A stretch of DNA of 64,000 nucleotides from an uncultured Rothia sp. (GCF_916715725.1 NZ_CAKAPD010000001.1:445607-509606), one strand, 5' to 3'; positions 18,102-27,888 are shown, numbered from the stretch's first letter. Notes: a model not told the origin generated them from the sequence alone. Program-made: numbers and translations.

Positions 18102-19721
18102 CTAGCCGCGTTCCGTCTCAGCCAAAGGAGCCAGCTGCTCCTCATGCTCCTCACGCCACAGGTAGCCGTACAAATGACCCAACGCAAAATACAGAGTCGC
18201 AATAATCACCGGAACCATAAACGCATTACGGTAATACGGGGCGTCGCCCATATAGCCGCCCCACATACAGCCCAGCGCAAGACCAATGCCCAGCATCGAG
18301 CGGGTAAAGAAGCTCGCCTGCGCATCAGGAATATGCTTGAGCGAACGGTTCAGCCACAGCTCATGGCCGCCAAACGCCACACCCAGCACCGCACCACACA
18401 GCACCAACGCATAGAAAATCGTGGACGTATCATCGCTCGCCGGCAAATATAGCGCCGCCATAATCAGCAGAACGCCACTCGCCAGCCAGCCGTGCCACGG
18501 GTTCACCGAACGGCCACCCAGAACCACCGGGAAAGCCACCACCACGAGCGCACCGGTACCGGTCGCAACCATCGCCATGAACAGGTTCATCGAACCGTGA
18601 ATCAGCGAGAAGCCCAGCAAACCAGAACCAACCGAACCCATGCAAGCACCCAGCAGAACCAGACCAAGAATCAGCACCACCGTCTGACGGCTCGGACGCA
18701 CCAGATTCTGCGGCGGAGCCATACGAATACGCGAAATGTCCGGCAGCCACCTCGGCGCCGCCAGCACCACAATGAACAGCAGCGCATCCAGAATAATCGT
18801 GATCCAGAAACCCGCGTACTCATTATTCGGGGTGATGTACGCATCGCCCAGCCACACCAGCAGAGCAGCCAGCGGGTGCATCGACATGTTCGCCGTAGTA
18901 CCCCACGACACCGCAGTCGACAAGCGAACATCACTGTACTGATAATTACGGCGATACAGCGACTCAAGCGCAAACGGAGTCCACGGCGGAGTAGTGAAAC
19001 CCATCGCCACACAGGACAGCGCATGGTAGGTCGTACTCACGTTATTCGGGTCAACCGTCAAACGCCAACCAATCACCAGCATATTCAGCACCGCGGCAAT
19101 ATTCAGGAGCGACGTAATCGCCAGCAACGACCGCAAACCCAGGGCACGAACCAGCATCGGGCCGAGCATAATCTGCACCGAATACGCGCCCGTAAACGCC
19201 GCCACCGCATAGCCGCCATCATGCACACTACCCAGGTGGCTCGCCAACAGAATATACAGCGCAAACGCCGAAGAAGCCGCCGGAATGTGGAACAGAATCG
19301 TCAACACACTACGGGCAAAACCCTCAGCACGGAGCACCGCATACAGGTGACGACGCTGCTCCTTACCGTTGCGCAGGAACAACGCCCAATGCTGACGCAA
19401 AATATCCGGCACCGACGCGTTCGTATTAATCTCATCCGCAGCCGGAATCGGGCGAGGCGGCAACTCCTGCAACACGTGCTCGTTGTTGCGCACCACATCC
19501 GTCAGGGAGGTGCCCGGAACCGTCGGAATGCCCGTGCCCGAAGCACGCATTTTATTCAGCGCATCGGAGGCTGGGCTCACCTTCATGGTGCGCGGAGGAA
19601 CTTCCGGCGCGGATGCGCCAGTGCGCGCATCAGCCGAAGGTTCCACACGATACGTTGAATTCGGGTCCCTATCCTGAGGTGTCGAGGTCATCATCTCTTT
19701 CACGAATAAGCCGCCGGACAT
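18102..19721 (-). CDS. MFS-type multi-pass membrane transporter
   Basis: A 539-residue polytopic membrane protein resembling actinobacterial major facilitator superfamily permeases; the substrate is unknown. About 130 hydrophilic N-terminal residues, ending in HWALFLRNGKEQRRHLYAVLRAEGF, precede roughly 11-12 hydrophobic segments. An MFS-like loop follows TM3/4 (LVRALGLRSLLAITSLLNIAAVL). The start is unsure: the ATG at 19721 has no clear Shine-Dalgarno, while paired ATG codons at 19694 and 19691 follow GAAAGAG directly. It ends convergently with the MBL hydrolase and stands alone. Confidence 0.78.
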   Translation of the reverse strand: MSGGLFVKEMMTSTPQDRDPNSTYRVEPSADARTGASAPEVPPRTMKVSPASDALNKMRASGTGIPTVPGTSLTDVVRNNEHVLQELPPRPIPAADEINTNASVPDILRQHWALFLRNGKEQRRHLYAVLRAEGFARSVLTILFHIPAASSAFALYILLASHLGSVHDGGYAVAAFTGAYSVQIMLGPMLVRALGLRSLLAITSLLNIAAVLNMLVIGWRLTVDPNNVSTTYHALSCVAMGFTTPPWTPFALESLYRRNYQYSDVRLSTAVSWGTTANMSMHPLAALLVWLGDAYITPNNEYAGFWITIILDALLFIVVLAAPRWLPDISRIRMAPPQNLVRPSRQTVVLILGLVLLGACMGSVGSGLLGFSLIHGSMNLFMAMVATGTGALVVVAFPVVLGGRSVNPWHGWLASGVLLIMAALYLPASDDTSTIFYALVLCGAVLGVAFGGHELWLNRSLKHIPDAQASFFTRSMLGIGLALGCMWGGYMGDAPYYRNAFMVPVIIATLYFALGHLYGYLWREEHEEQLAPLAETERG

Positions 19722-19756
19722 GCCATAACAGCAGCCCGGAAGCGAATTTATGCCTA

Positions 19757-22700
19757 CTAGGAGTTTACCCTCACCGACGAGCCGTTCTGACCCTTTTCGA
19801 CCACAATCTGCGCCGGAATACGGTTCTTCATCTCCTCCACATGCGAAATCAGGCCAATAGTGCGGCCACTATCACGCAAGGATTCGATTGTGCCCATGAC
19901 CATATCCAGGGTTTCGGCGTCCAACGTGCCAAAACCCTCATCAATGAACAGGGTGTCCAGCTCGATACCGCCGTTATTCGCCTGCACAACCTCAGCCAGA
20001 CCCAACGCCAACGACAGCGACGCCAAGAACGACTCACCACCGGACAGCGACGACGCCTCACGCGGCTCACCCGTCCAGGTGTCGGTAATCTCCAGGTTCA
20101 GGCCGCCGCCGGAACGGCTACCCTTCGCACGGTGAGCGCTGAACACCATGCCGTAGCGGCCCTCACTCATACGATCCAGGTGCAGCGACGCCGAATGCAG
20201 AATCCGCTCAAACTCGGCACCCAGCACATAACTCACCAGGTCAACCTGATGCTCATAACCGCCCAGCGTGTCGCCGCGGGCAGCCGCCGCCAGGTTCGCC
20301 AGCATCTGCGCACGGTCATAACGCTGCGCCGTCTGCGCACGGAACGCCGCATACTCGCCACGCAGAGCCTGCAAAGAACGCAGCACGCTCTCCCGCTCGC
20401 CCTCACGAAGAGTCAAACGGTGCGCCGCCGCACGCAGCTGCTCAACCTGCTCACGCACACCCTGCAGATCATCCGGCGCCTGCTCACCGGCGGCAACACG
20501 AGCCGCCACCGCAATAATTGCCTCACGACCAAAGCCCTCTAGGAGGCGGGCATGCTCCAACTCATACGCGGCGACAGCCCGCTCCAGGGCATCGATGCGC
20601 GCGGGGGTGCGCACCGCCGCATGCACCAGCTCGGCGCGCTCAAACGAAGACTCAGCCAGCAGACGCTCAGCCGCAGCCACCGCCGAAGCATGACGCTCAC
20701 GCGCCTGTCCCAACAGCAGCACCGCACGAGCAAGACGCTGATGCGCCGCACGGTAGCCCTCCACAGCCTCAACACGCTGCGCAAAACCCACCGCCGCACG
20801 AGCAGGCGCCAACTGCGCCGCAGCCGCCTCACAGCGCGCCGCAGCGTCACGGTGACGAGTCTGAGCTTCCACCGCCGCGCCCTCGATGGTGCGCAGCGCC
20901 TCCTGAGCCTTCTGCTGCTCAACCCGCACCCGCTCAGCCTTCGCCTGCACGCCGTCACGCGCCGTCACGCGCGACTGAGCCTGCGTGAGGCGGGTCTGCG
21001 CCTCCTGCAGCTGCGCGGCAGTCTGCTCAACATCGCACTCGCCCTGAGCCACCAGAGTCTCGTACTGGGTGCGGGCGGCGGCAAGCGCCTCGGAAGCTTC
21101 CTGATGCGCCTTGGTCGCCCGATCCTTAGCCAGTTCGTGGGTGCGAGCCTGCTTGTGCGCCTTGTCTTCACGCTCCTTGGCGGCGTCCAGGTCGGCGCGC
21201 TCAACCAGCTGCTCACCCTCGGCAATCTGCGCCGGGGCGGGGTGCTCGACCGAGCCGCAGACTGCGCAGGGTTCGCCGTCCTTGAGCTCACGCGCGAGCA
21301 GGGAGGACGCCTGGGCGAGGCGCAACACCTGCAGGTTCTTAAACTCCTCCGTCGCGGCGAGCGCCTGCTGAGCCGAGGCCTGCCACTTTTCCTGCGCCTT
21401 CTGCTCTGCGGTGGCGGTGCGCTTGCTCTGCTTCTCAGCTGCGGCGACCGCGGCGGATGCGGCGTCCAGTTTCTGCTGCATCTGCTGGGCGGCGTCGTGC
21501 TTCTGCTGCGCCTCGGTGACCAGGTGCGCGGCGAGGGTGCGTTCCTCATCGGCGGTGCTGTAGCCGGCGAGCTCTTCAGCAAGCTGCTCCGCGGCGGCGG
21601 TGAGGTCGCTCAGGGTCTTTTCGGCACGCGACTTGTCCTTCTCGAGGGCGTTAGCCTGCTTCAGCAGGGCGGCAACGGCGGCCTCCTCGTCGGCGAGCTG
21701 AGCGTCCTGCTTCTGCAGGGCACGCAGGGTATCGAGGAGCGCCTCCAGCTGGGTTTCCTGCTCGGCGGGTTCGAGATCCGGGAGCGCGGCGAAGGTCGTC
21801 TCTTCGGGGAAGGTGACTTCTGCGGCGGTTTCCTCATCGCGGAGTGCCGCAAGTAGGGCACCGCCGTTCTCCTCCAGCGCGGAAGCACACGCGGCCTGTT
21901 CCTGTTCCCGGGCGGTGAGCACCTGGGATTCAGCCTGGACCTGCGCGTACTGTGCGTGCAGGGGTGCGGCGGCACGCGCCTGCGCCAGCTCTTCACGTTG
22001 CGCCTTATGCTCGTCAGCGCGTTCGGTCAGGCGGGTACGGCGCTCGCAGAGCTGCTCGTATTCGCGCCAGTCGGCCTGCAGCTGGGCGCGTTCGGCGAGT
22101 AGGCGGGTGTTCCGGTCGGCTTCGTCGGTGAGGCGCTGCTGTTCCTGCTTTTCGCGCGCGGAGGTTTCGCGGGCGCGTTCTACTCCGCCGGCGACCCATG
22201 CGTCGAGGGTTTCGGCAGTGACATTCTCGGCAGTGACGCTCTCAGCGGTGAGCTGTTCGGAAGTCTCCGCCTCCACAGGGTCTTCGGTAGCGGAGCCCTC
22301 CCCTGCAGCATCTTCAGCGTCCGGATCCGCAACATCCAGTAGCGCCTGCAGGGCGAGCATTTCTACGCGGGCACGTTCAAGGTAGCCGCGCTGGGTGTTT
22401 TCGTCCTGGGCGACTTCCTGCTGGGCGGTTTTCGCTTCTTCGGTGAGTGCGGCGAAGAGCTGTTCGTAGTGTTCGACGGGGAACATCTTTTTGAGCAGTT
22501 CTTTGCGTTCTTTGGGCTTGGACTTGAGGAATTGCGCGAACTGACCCTGCGGCAGGAGTACGACTTTGAGGAATTGTTCTTTGGTCAGGTGGGTGCGTTC
22601 GGCGATGGTGCGGTTGACTTCGGCGACGCTGCTGGAGATGGGGGTCCAGGCTTTTTCGTCGGCGGGGTCGGCGCCGGGTGCGAGTTCGGCGAGGGTTGCT

Positions 22701-23050
22701 TTGGCGCTTTCTTCGCGCATCTGGCCTTTGCGGGCGCCGCGGGTGATGGGCTTGTTGTAGGCGGGGGTGCGGTCGATGCGCAGGCGCTTGCCGTGGAGGG
22801 TCACGTCGAGCAGCACGCGCGGTTTGGTGCCGCTGTGTGCCGCGTAGGTGGAGTGCAGTTTGGCGGATTCGCGGTCGCTGCTGGTTTCGCCGTAGAGGGC
22901 GTAGCAGATGGCGTCGAGGATGGTGGTTTTGCCGGCGCCGGTGGGGCCGTTGAGCAGGAATACGCCGGCGCTGTTGAGGGTGTCGAAGTTGATTTCTTGG
23001 CGCTTGGGGTATGCCATGAAGGCTTCGAATTCGAGGGTGTGCAGGATCAT
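19757..23050 (-). CDS. sbcC: DNA repair exonuclease SbcC (SMC-like ATPase)
   Basis: SbcC is the Rad50-like ATPase of the SbcCD nuclease, which opens hairpins and cleaves DNA ends. The frame is open well upstream, but the start is the ATG at 23050 (MILHTLEFEAFMAYPKRQEINF), overlapping the sbcD stop by four bases (ATGA). That gives 1097 residues. Walker A is GPTGAGKTTILDAICYALYG (about 34-53). Long Ala/Glu/Gln-rich coiled coils flank the zinc hook, CAVC in GEPCAVCGSVEHPAP (about residue 600). The C-terminal signature LSGGESFLASLSLALGLAEV and Walker B LDTLFIDEGFGTLD complete the ATPase. Confidence 0.96.
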   Translation of the reverse strand: MILHTLEFEAFMAYPKRQEINFDTLNSAGVFLLNGPTGAGKTTILDAICYALYGETSSDRESAKLHSTYAAHSGTKPRVLLDVTLHGKRLRIDRTPAYNKPITRGARKGQMREESAKATLAELAPGADPADEKAWTPISSSVAEVNRTIAERTHLTKEQFLKVVLLPQGQFAQFLKSKPKERKELLKKMFPVEHYEQLFAALTEEAKTAQQEVAQDENTQRGYLERARVEMLALQALLDVADPDAEDAAGEGSATEDPVEAETSEQLTAESVTAENVTAETLDAWVAGGVERARETSAREKQEQQRLTDEADRNTRLLAERAQLQADWREYEQLCERRTRLTERADEHKAQREELAQARAAAPLHAQYAQVQAESQVLTAREQEQAACASALEENGGALLAALRDEETAAEVTFPEETTFAALPDLEPAEQETQLEALLDTLRALQKQDAQLADEEAAVAALLKQANALEKDKSRAEKTLSDLTAAAEQLAEELAGYSTADEERTLAAHLVTEAQQKHDAAQQMQQKLDAASAAVAAAEKQSKRTATAEQKAQEKWQASAQQALAATEEFKNLQVLRLAQASSLLARELKDGEPCAVCGSVEHPAPAQIAEGEQLVERADLDAAKEREDKAHKQARTHELAKDRATKAHQEASEALAAARTQYETLVAQGECDVEQTAAQLQEAQTRLTQAQSRVTARDGVQAKAERVRVEQQKAQEALRTIEGAAVEAQTRHRDAAARCEAAAAQLAPARAAVGFAQRVEAVEGYRAAHQRLARAVLLLGQARERHASAVAAAERLLAESSFERAELVHAAVRTPARIDALERAVAAYELEHARLLEGFGREAIIAVAARVAAGEQAPDDLQGVREQVEQLRAAAHRLTLREGERESVLRSLQALRGEYAAFRAQTAQRYDRAQMLANLAAAARGDTLGGYEHQVDLVSYVLGAEFERILHSASLHLDRMSEGRYGMVFSAHRAKGSRSGGGLNLEITDTWTGEPREASSLSGGESFLASLSLALGLAEVVQANNGGIELDTLFIDEGFGTLDAETLDMVMGTIESLRDSGRTIGLISHVEEMKNRIPAQIVVEKGQNGSSVRVNS

Positions 23051-24228
23051 GCGTTGTCCTTGTGGCTTTTGATGTGGTCGCTGAGGGTGGTGATGACGTC
23101 GCGTTCTTCGCTGGTGAGGGGGCGGTTGCGTACGTATTGGTGGAATTGGTCGAAGGTGTCGACGGGGTCGGCGTCGCGGGTGGGTTGTGCGGCGGCGGGT
23201 TTGTCGGCGGCGGGTTGGGTGCTGCGGTAGCTGAAGTGGGAGATGGTTTCGTAGCGGCTGCGCAGGCGGTCGACGGCACCGACGGGTAGGGTTTCGTCGG
23301 TGAGCTCGATGCGGCAGTAGTAGCCGTGTTCGTAGTCGGTGTGTTCGGGGCTGTTGAGTAGCTGCTCCATGGTGCCGCGCAGGGTTTTCATATGTACGCG
23401 GGTTGCCCATTCGTGGCTGCTGATGGCGGGCTCTTCGCCGGGGTTGAGTTCGATGAGGTAGGCACCGTTGCGGTTGTGTTCTTCGCTGAATGAGAAGCCG
23501 ATCGGGGAGCCGCTGTAGCGGATGGTGTGGGTGACGGGGTAGCGCTTGTGGATGTGGCCGAGCGCTACGTAGTCGAAGCCGTCGAAGAGGGAGGCGGGTA
23601 CCCAGTCGATGCCGCCGACGCTGATGTCGCGTTCGGAGTCGCTGCGGGGCGTGGTATCAGCGCTACTGGCGGTGTCGCTGACGGTGGCGTGGCTCATGAC
23701 GATGATGCGGTCGGCGCCTTCGCCGCGGGCGTGACGTTCTGCGGCGTCGGTGCGGATGGCGTCGGTGACGGCGCCGAGGACGGCGTGGTGGGTGGGATCT
23801 ACACCGAGGGCGGTGGCATGGAGGCGCGGCGCGAGGTAGGGGATGGCGTAGACGTGTACGCGCAAGGTGCCGTCGGTGAGTTCGACGGGGCGGGTAGCGT
23901 CTTCGAGGCTGGTGCGCAGGTGCACGCCGGAGGCTTCGAAGAAGGCGGCGCCGTAGCTGAGGCGGCGGAAGGAGTCGTGGTTGCCGGAGCTGAGGATGAC
24001 TTGCACGCCGGCGCGCATGAGGCGGGTGAGTGCTTGGTCGAGCAGGGTGGTGCTTTCGGCGGTGGGGATGGTGCTGTCGTAGACGTCGCCGCTGATGAGG
24101 AGAGTATCGATGCCTTCGGCGTGCACGTATTCGAGCAGTTCGTCGATGAACTGCTGGTGTTCGCGGGTGAGGGGGCTGCGGTGGAAGGTGCGGCCGAGGT
24201 GCCAGTCGGAGGTGTGCAGAATCTTCAT
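23047..24228 (-). CDS. sbcD: Exonuclease SbcD (Mre11-like nuclease)
   Basis: SbcD is the metallophosphoesterase subunit of SbcCD. The start at 24228 gives MKILHTSDWHLGRTFH, the family N-terminus with phosphoesterase motif I; the open frame runs 16 codons further but nothing supports it. It has 393 residues. Metal motifs: SDWHLG, LISGDVYDS, LSSGNHDSFRR, IVMSHATVS and VALGHIHKRYPV. A CATACT hexamer ends six bases before this ATG, so the operon mRNA may be leaderless. The C-terminus is Ala/Thr-rich and overlaps sbcC by four bases, indicating translational coupling. Confidence 0.95.
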   Translation of the reverse strand: MKILHTSDWHLGRTFHRSPLTREHQQFIDELLEYVHAEGIDTLLISGDVYDSTIPTAESTTLLDQALTRLMRAGVQVILSSGNHDSFRRLSYGAAFFEASGVHLRTSLEDATRPVELTDGTLRVHVYAIPYLAPRLHATALGVDPTHHAVLGAVTDAIRTDAAERHARGEGADRIIVMSHATVSDTASSADTTPRSDSERDISVGGIDWVPASLFDGFDYVALGHIHKRYPVTHTIRYSGSPIGFSFSEEHNRNGAYLIELNPGEEPAISSHEWATRVHMKTLRGTMEQLLNSPEHTDYEHGYYCRIELTDETLPVGAVDRLRSRYETISHFSYRSTQPAADKPAAAQPTRDADPVDTFDQFHQYVRNRPLTSEERDVITTLSDHIKSHKDNA

Positions 24229-24234
24229 GGTTTC

Positions 24235-24240
24235 AGTATG
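24235..24240 (-). promoter_or_regulatory. -10 hexamer, probable leaderless promoter of sbcDC
   Basis: CATACT, then GAAACC, then the sbcD ATG. It supports the shorter sbcD start. Confidence 0.45.
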
Positions 24241-24294
24241 GCACTGCGTCATGTTTTGCGCCTCACAGTTCGTCATTCACGGGCGGAACCCTCT

Positions 24295-24398
24295 GCGGCG
24301 TAGGTGCTCATGCGGAGCGGGGGCTGCAGCCTCGGTATCTCCCCATCCCCGGAGTAGACGCCCCACCGCGGCGTAGGTGCTCATGCGGAGCGGGGGCT
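24295..24398. repeat. 31-bp direct repeat pair
   Basis: A 31-base string, starting GCGGCGTAGGTGCTCATG and ending GGGGGCT, occurs at 24295-24325 and again at 24368-24398. The second copy is also the left arm of the palindromic element that follows. The first may be the remnant of another element. Confidence 0.85.
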
Positions 24399-24453
24399 CC
24401 GTCCTCAAGGCGCTCAGCGCCGCAGAGGGAGCACTCCCCCGCGAGCATGAGCA
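24378..24453. repeat. Palindromic intergenic element, copy 1
   Basis: The ends TGCTCATGC and GCATGAGCA are perfect complements, and the inner arms GCGGGGG and CCCCCGC also pair. The centre carries GGCGCT/AGCGCC. The core CGGGGGCTCCGTCCTC...GCACTCCCCCGCGAGCAT recurs at 25729 and 25980. Confidence 0.85.
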
Positions 24454-24537
24454 CGAAGCCGCCTGGTACACCCCACCCCGCACATCCTGAGCACAAAGCC
24501 GCCCGGTACATCCCCCGCGCATTCTAACCACCCATGG

Positions 24538-24543
24538 GATAAT
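24538..24543 (+). promoter_or_regulatory. -10 hexamer, probable leaderless promoter
   Basis: GATAAT, then CGCCCT, then the ATG at 24550. There is no Shine-Dalgarno sequence. Confidence 0.55.
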
Positions 24544-24549
24544 CGCCCT

Positions 24550-25698
24550 ATGAGTTTTTCTTCTGTTGAGTTCACGCGTGCACCTGAGGTTTCGGCTGAG
24601 TTTGCGGGCAGGGTGCGCGGCCTGTTGTGTGCCTCTGCGCTGGGTGATGCGCTGGGCTATCCTCTTGAGCTACTGCCGGCGGATCAGATTGCGGCGTGCG
24701 ACCCGAAGCCGTGGGATTCGGCGTTTGGTGAGCTGCTGATCAGTGATGATACGCAGCTGACCTGCTTCACTCTGGATGGTCTGACGGAGGTTTTGGAGTG
24801 GAATAATGAGGGCGCGGCGGCGGATGAGTTGGCGTGTCTGTGGTTGGCGTATTTGCGGTGGTTCCGCGGTATTGGTGAGGTTTTGCCGGAGTCTGCGCCG
24901 TTTTCGTTGGATCGTGAGATTGATGGGTCGGTGGAGTTGACGGCGCGTCGTGGTCCGGGTGCGGCGACGGTGCGGGCGTTGGGTACCGGTGAGATGCAGT
25001 TGGTGTCGAAGTCGGTGAATCCTGATGCTTTGGGTAGTGGCGCGTTGGTGCGTTCGGCGGCGTTGGGTGTTTTGCCGGTGGCGCAGGAGCGTACGGTGGT
25101 TTTGTTGGCGGTGCGTGCGGCGGCGTTGACGCATGGGCATCCGGAGGCGTTGGCTTCGGCGGCGGCGTATGCGTTGCTCATCCGCGACCTGTTGGCGTCC
25201 CCGTCCGGTTCCTTTGATGCGTTGTTGGGTGCGGTGCGCCGTGTGCTTGACTGGTGTGGCACGGTGGGCGCGGATGATTCGATGCCGGGTGATGCTGCGC
25301 GTACGGCGGCGGCGCTGAGTCGTGCCCTCGAGCTGCTGGAGGGCGGTACGGTGCCGGTTCCGGAGGCTGTGGCGGAGCATTTTGGTACAGGTTGGACTGC
25401 GCCGGAGCTGTTGGGTATGGCTCTCTGGTGCGCGGCGGATGCTGTGAAGAGTCTGCCTGCTGATGCTGACGATGCGGCGGTGCGCGAAGCCCTGTTTGGG
25501 GGTTTGTGCTGTGCGGTGTCGGTGGATTCGGATTCGGATTCGGTGGGTGCGATGACGGCGGCATTGTGGGCGGCGGCTGGCTTCCCGGTGGCTGCCGACA
25601 ACGAGGCTGATACTTGGTCGCAGGCGCTGGCTCGTGTGCGCGGCCTGGATCAGGTGGAGGCGGTGGCGGACCGCTATCTGCGCCAGCTGGGCCTGTAA
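24550..25698 (+). CDS. ADP-ribosylglycohydrolase family protein
   Basis: This family removes ADP-ribose from proteins or other targets (DraG/ARH type), a magnesium-dependent cytoplasmic reaction. The 382 residues show the N-terminal VRGLLCASALGDALGYPLEL (GxxxGDALGxP), then LLISDDTQLTCFTLDGL, the DDT metal motif. The C-terminal VDSDSDSVGAMTAALWAAAG matches the GDxDSxGAIxGAL metal loop. HGHPEALASAAAYALLIRDL, with the H-x-H/P segment typical of the family, lies between. The substrate is unknown; no ADP-ribosyltransferase is nearby. The ATG follows GATAAT by six bases, so it is probably leaderless. Confidence 0.9.
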   Translation: MSFSSVEFTRAPEVSAEFAGRVRGLLCASALGDALGYPLELLPADQIAACDPKPWDSAFGELLISDDTQLTCFTLDGLTEVLEWNNEGAAADELACLWLAYLRWFRGIGEVLPESAPFSLDREIDGSVELTARRGPGAATVRALGTGEMQLVSKSVNPDALGSGALVRSAALGVLPVAQERTVVLLAVRAAALTHGHPEALASAAAYALLIRDLLASPSGSFDALLGAVRRVLDWCGTVGADDSMPGDAARTAAALSRALELLEGGTVPVPEAVAEHFGTGWTAPELLGMALWCAADAVKSLPADADDAAVREALFGGLCCAVSVDSDSDSVGAMTAALWAAAGFPVAADNEADTWSQALARVRGLDQVEAVADRYLRQLGL

Positions 25699-25728
25699 CG
25701 GCACGGTACAGCTGGCGGCGTAACGGAC

Positions 25729-25795
25729 ATGCGTAGCGGGGGCTCCGTCCTCAAGGCGCCCCGGCGCCGCAGAGGGGGCACTCCCCCGCGAGCAT
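25729..25795. repeat. Palindromic intergenic element, copy 2
   Basis: ATGCGTAGCGGGGGC and CTCCCCCGCGAGCAT form the arms, with GGCGCCCCGGCGCC at the centre. It matches copies 1 and 3 closely. A tandem pair of about 38 bases (GCATCGTCCGCGAGCC... ending GGTGCCGCAA or GGTGCCGTAA) follows at about 25792-25870. Confidence 0.85.
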
Positions 25796-25900
25796 CGTCC
25801 GCGAGCCGGTCGTACAAAACGGTGCCGCAAGCATCGTCCGCGAGCCTGTCATGCGGAACGGTGCCGTAAGCCGTCGCTCCAACCGCATATAAGTAACAGA

Positions 25901-25933
25901 AAAGGCTCTCCGATATCTCGGAGAGCCTTTTCT
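25901..25933. terminator. Bidirectional terminator
   Basis: AAAGGCTCTCCGA-TAT-CTCGGAGAGCCTTTTCT is a perfect hairpin with A and T tails. It lies between the ADP-ribosylglycohydrolase and the convergent sigma factor. Confidence 0.9.
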
Positions 25934-25979
25934 GTATGTGCTAGAACTAGCGAAACTGAACCTAGACGGCATAGCAGCG

Positions 25980-26048
25980 ATGCGTAGCGGGGGCTCCGTC
26001 CTCGAAGCGCCCCCAGGCGCTGAAGAGGGGGCACTCCCCCGCGAGCAT
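25980..26048. repeat. Palindromic intergenic element, copy 3
   Basis: It matches copy 2 at ATGCGTAGCGGGGGCTCCGT and at GGGGGCACTCCCCCGCGAGC, with small changes in the centre. It lies just downstream of the sigma factor gene. Confidence 0.85.
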
Positions 26049-26120
26049 CGTCTGTGTGCCGGACAGCAGAACAGCTGCACGAGCATCCGCCCGCATCTTA
26101 GAACCGCTAGTCAGGAACTT

Positions 26121-27482
26121 TTAGTCCAGGTAGTCGCGCAGCACCTGCGAACGCGAGGGGTGACGGAGCTTAGACATGGTCTTCGACTCGATCTGGCGGA
26201 TTCGTTCGCGGGTCACGCCGTAGACCTTGCCGATTTCGTCGAGGGTCTTGGGCTGACCGTCGGTCATGCCGAAGCGCATTGCGACGACGCCTGCCTCACG
26301 CTCGGAGAGGGTGTCGAGCACGGAGTGGAGCTGTTCCTGCAGAAGGGTGAAGGACACTGCGTCTGCGGGGACGACTGCCTCGGAGTCTTCGATGAGGTCG
26401 CCGAATTCGGAGTCGCCGTCTTCACCGAGGGGGGTGTGCAGGGAGATGGGTTCGCGGCCGTACTTCTGGACTTCGATGACCTTTTCGGGGGTCATGTCGA
26501 GTTCCTTGCCGAGTTCTTCGGGGGTGGGTTCGCGACCGAGGTCCTGGAGCATCTGGCGCTGCACGCGGGCGAGCTTGTTGATGACTTCTACCATGTGCAC
26601 GGGGATGCGGATGGTGCGGGCCTGGTCTGCCATTGCGCGGGTGATGGCCTGGCGGATCCACCAGGTTGCGTAGGTGGAGAACTTGAAGCCCTTGGAGTAG
26701 TCGAACTTTTCGACGGCGCGGATGAGGCCGAGGTTGCCTTCCTGGATGAGGTCGAGGAAGAGCATGCCGCGACCGGTGTAGCGCTTGGCGAGGGAGACGA
26801 CGAGTCGCAGGTTGGCTTCGAGCAGGTGGTTCTTGGCTCGCTTGCCGTCGTGGATGACCCAGCGCAGGGCTTTTTTGAGGTCTTTGTCCATGTCGGGGTT
26901 TTCGGCGAGCTTGTGTTCGGCGTAGAGGCCTGCTTCGATGCGCATGGCGAGGTCGACTTCCTGCTGTGCGTTGAGCAGGGAGACCTTACCGATCTGCTTG
27001 AGGTAGTCCTTGACGGGGTCGGCGGTTGCGCCGGGGGTGACGACGCGCTGTGCGGGTGCGTCGTCGTCGTCGTTTGCGGTGAGGACGAAGCCGGAGCCCT
27101 TGGCTGCTACTGCTTCTGCGGCCTTCTTTTCTTCTTTTTTGGCTACGGTTTCTTCGTCTTCTTCGTCGGTTTCGTCTTCGCCGTCGATGATTTCGAGGTC
27201 GGTGTCGAGTTCGAGGTCGAATTCGTCGTCGTCGCTCTTTTTGCGGCGGCCACCGGTCTTGCGCTTGGTTGCGGTTTTGGTGGTGGTGGTTTTGCGGGTG
27301 CGCTTGGGCTTGTCTTCCGCAGTTTCTGCAGCGGTTTCGGCGGTTGCGCCAGCGGTGTCTTCGGTTGCCGCTGCGGCCTTGGTGGTTGCCTTCTTGGTGC
27401 GGGTGGTCTTGGTGGTGGTTTTTGCGACGGTTTCTTCGGTTGCGTCGCCGGTCGCGGTCTTCTTGCTGGTTGCAGGTGCCAC
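26121..27482 (-). CDS. sigA: Principal RNA polymerase sigma factor (SigA/HrdB type)
   Basis: The primary sigma-70 factor recognises housekeeping promoters. The 453 residues start at a GTG after AAAGGG. About 140 N-terminal residues are Thr/Lys/Ala-rich and then acidic ([20 protein letters not shown]), as in actinobacterial HrdB proteins. Region 1.2 ([21 protein letters not shown]) follows. Region 2 is [20 protein letters not shown] through [20 protein letters not shown]. Region 3 begins [15 protein letters not shown]. The region 4.2 helix-turn-helix is [20 protein letters not shown] near the C-terminus. A 406-base gap precedes it and holds its promoter region. Confidence 0.97.
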   Translation of the reverse strand: MAPATSKKTATGDATEETVAKTTTKTTRTKKATTKAAAATEDTAGATAETAAETAEDKPKRTRKTTTTKTATKRKTGGRRKKSDDDEFDLELDTDLEIIDGEDETDEEDEETVAKKEEKKAAEAVAAKGSGFVLTANDDDDAPAQRVVTPGATADPVKDYLKQIGKVSLLNAQQEVDLAMRIEAGLYAEHKLAENPDMDKDLKKALRWVIHDGKRAKNHLLEANLRLVVSLAKRYTGRGMLFLDLIQEGNLGLIRAVEKFDYSKGFKFSTYATWWIRQAITRAMADQARTIRIPVHMVEVINKLARVQRQMLQDLGREPTPEELGKELDMTPEKVIEVQKYGREPISLHTPLGEDGDSEFGDLIEDSEAVVPADAVSFTLLQEQLHSVLDTLSEREAGVVAMRFGMTDGQPKTLDEIGKVYGVTRERIRQIESKTMSKLRHPSRSQVLRDYLD

Positions 27483-27808
27483 TAGAACCCTTTCTGGCTT
27501 GTGGTGGGGTGTTTTGTTTGCAAAACACCTAAGACCCTGTCAAGTCTGTGCTGGCGTCCTCGGTCGGGGTGTTTGCTGCTTTTGACGTGTTTAACGCTGT
27601 GGGGGCGGGTTTTATTCCGCGTGCGTTGGTCGTTTGCAGGGTTCCGTTGCTCGTTGTGTTGAGCTGTTTGAGGGCGCGTTGTAGCGCATTGACTGTACGG
27701 GGTCAATATATAAGTATTGCAGATTTTTGGTTGCTTTCAACTTGACGCGCTGTTTGGGGGCTTGTGGGCTTGGTTTTGGGTGGGTGCGGCTGTGTGCGAG
27801 AGGTGTGT

Positions 27809-27848
27809 GGGAGGGGCGTGCCGGGTGGTGGCGCGCCCCTCCCCTGTT
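27809..27848 (+). terminator. GC hairpin upstream of sigA
   Basis: GGGAGGGGCG pairs with CGCCCCTCCC across 15 bases, and CTGTTTT follows on the plus strand. It lies 40 bases after the DUF4192 stop (minus strand) but its T tract faces the other way. In the remainder of 27483-27888 I see no gene. Confidence 0.4.
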
Positions 27849-27888
27849 TTGCGCCTCGAGTTTAGGTGCCGGGTTCACGTACCGAGCT

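Noticed and set aside
20552..21856. Plus-strand frame with Leu/Arg-rich content opposite sbcC
   Set aside because: It is the antisense shadow of the Ala/Glu/Gln-rich coiled-coil region of sbcC.
23051..23410. N-terminal extension of the sbcC frame
   Set aside because: It overlaps sbcD in another frame, is Arg/Pro/His-rich and lacks homology. The ATG at 23050 has the ATGA overlap and the normal SbcC start.
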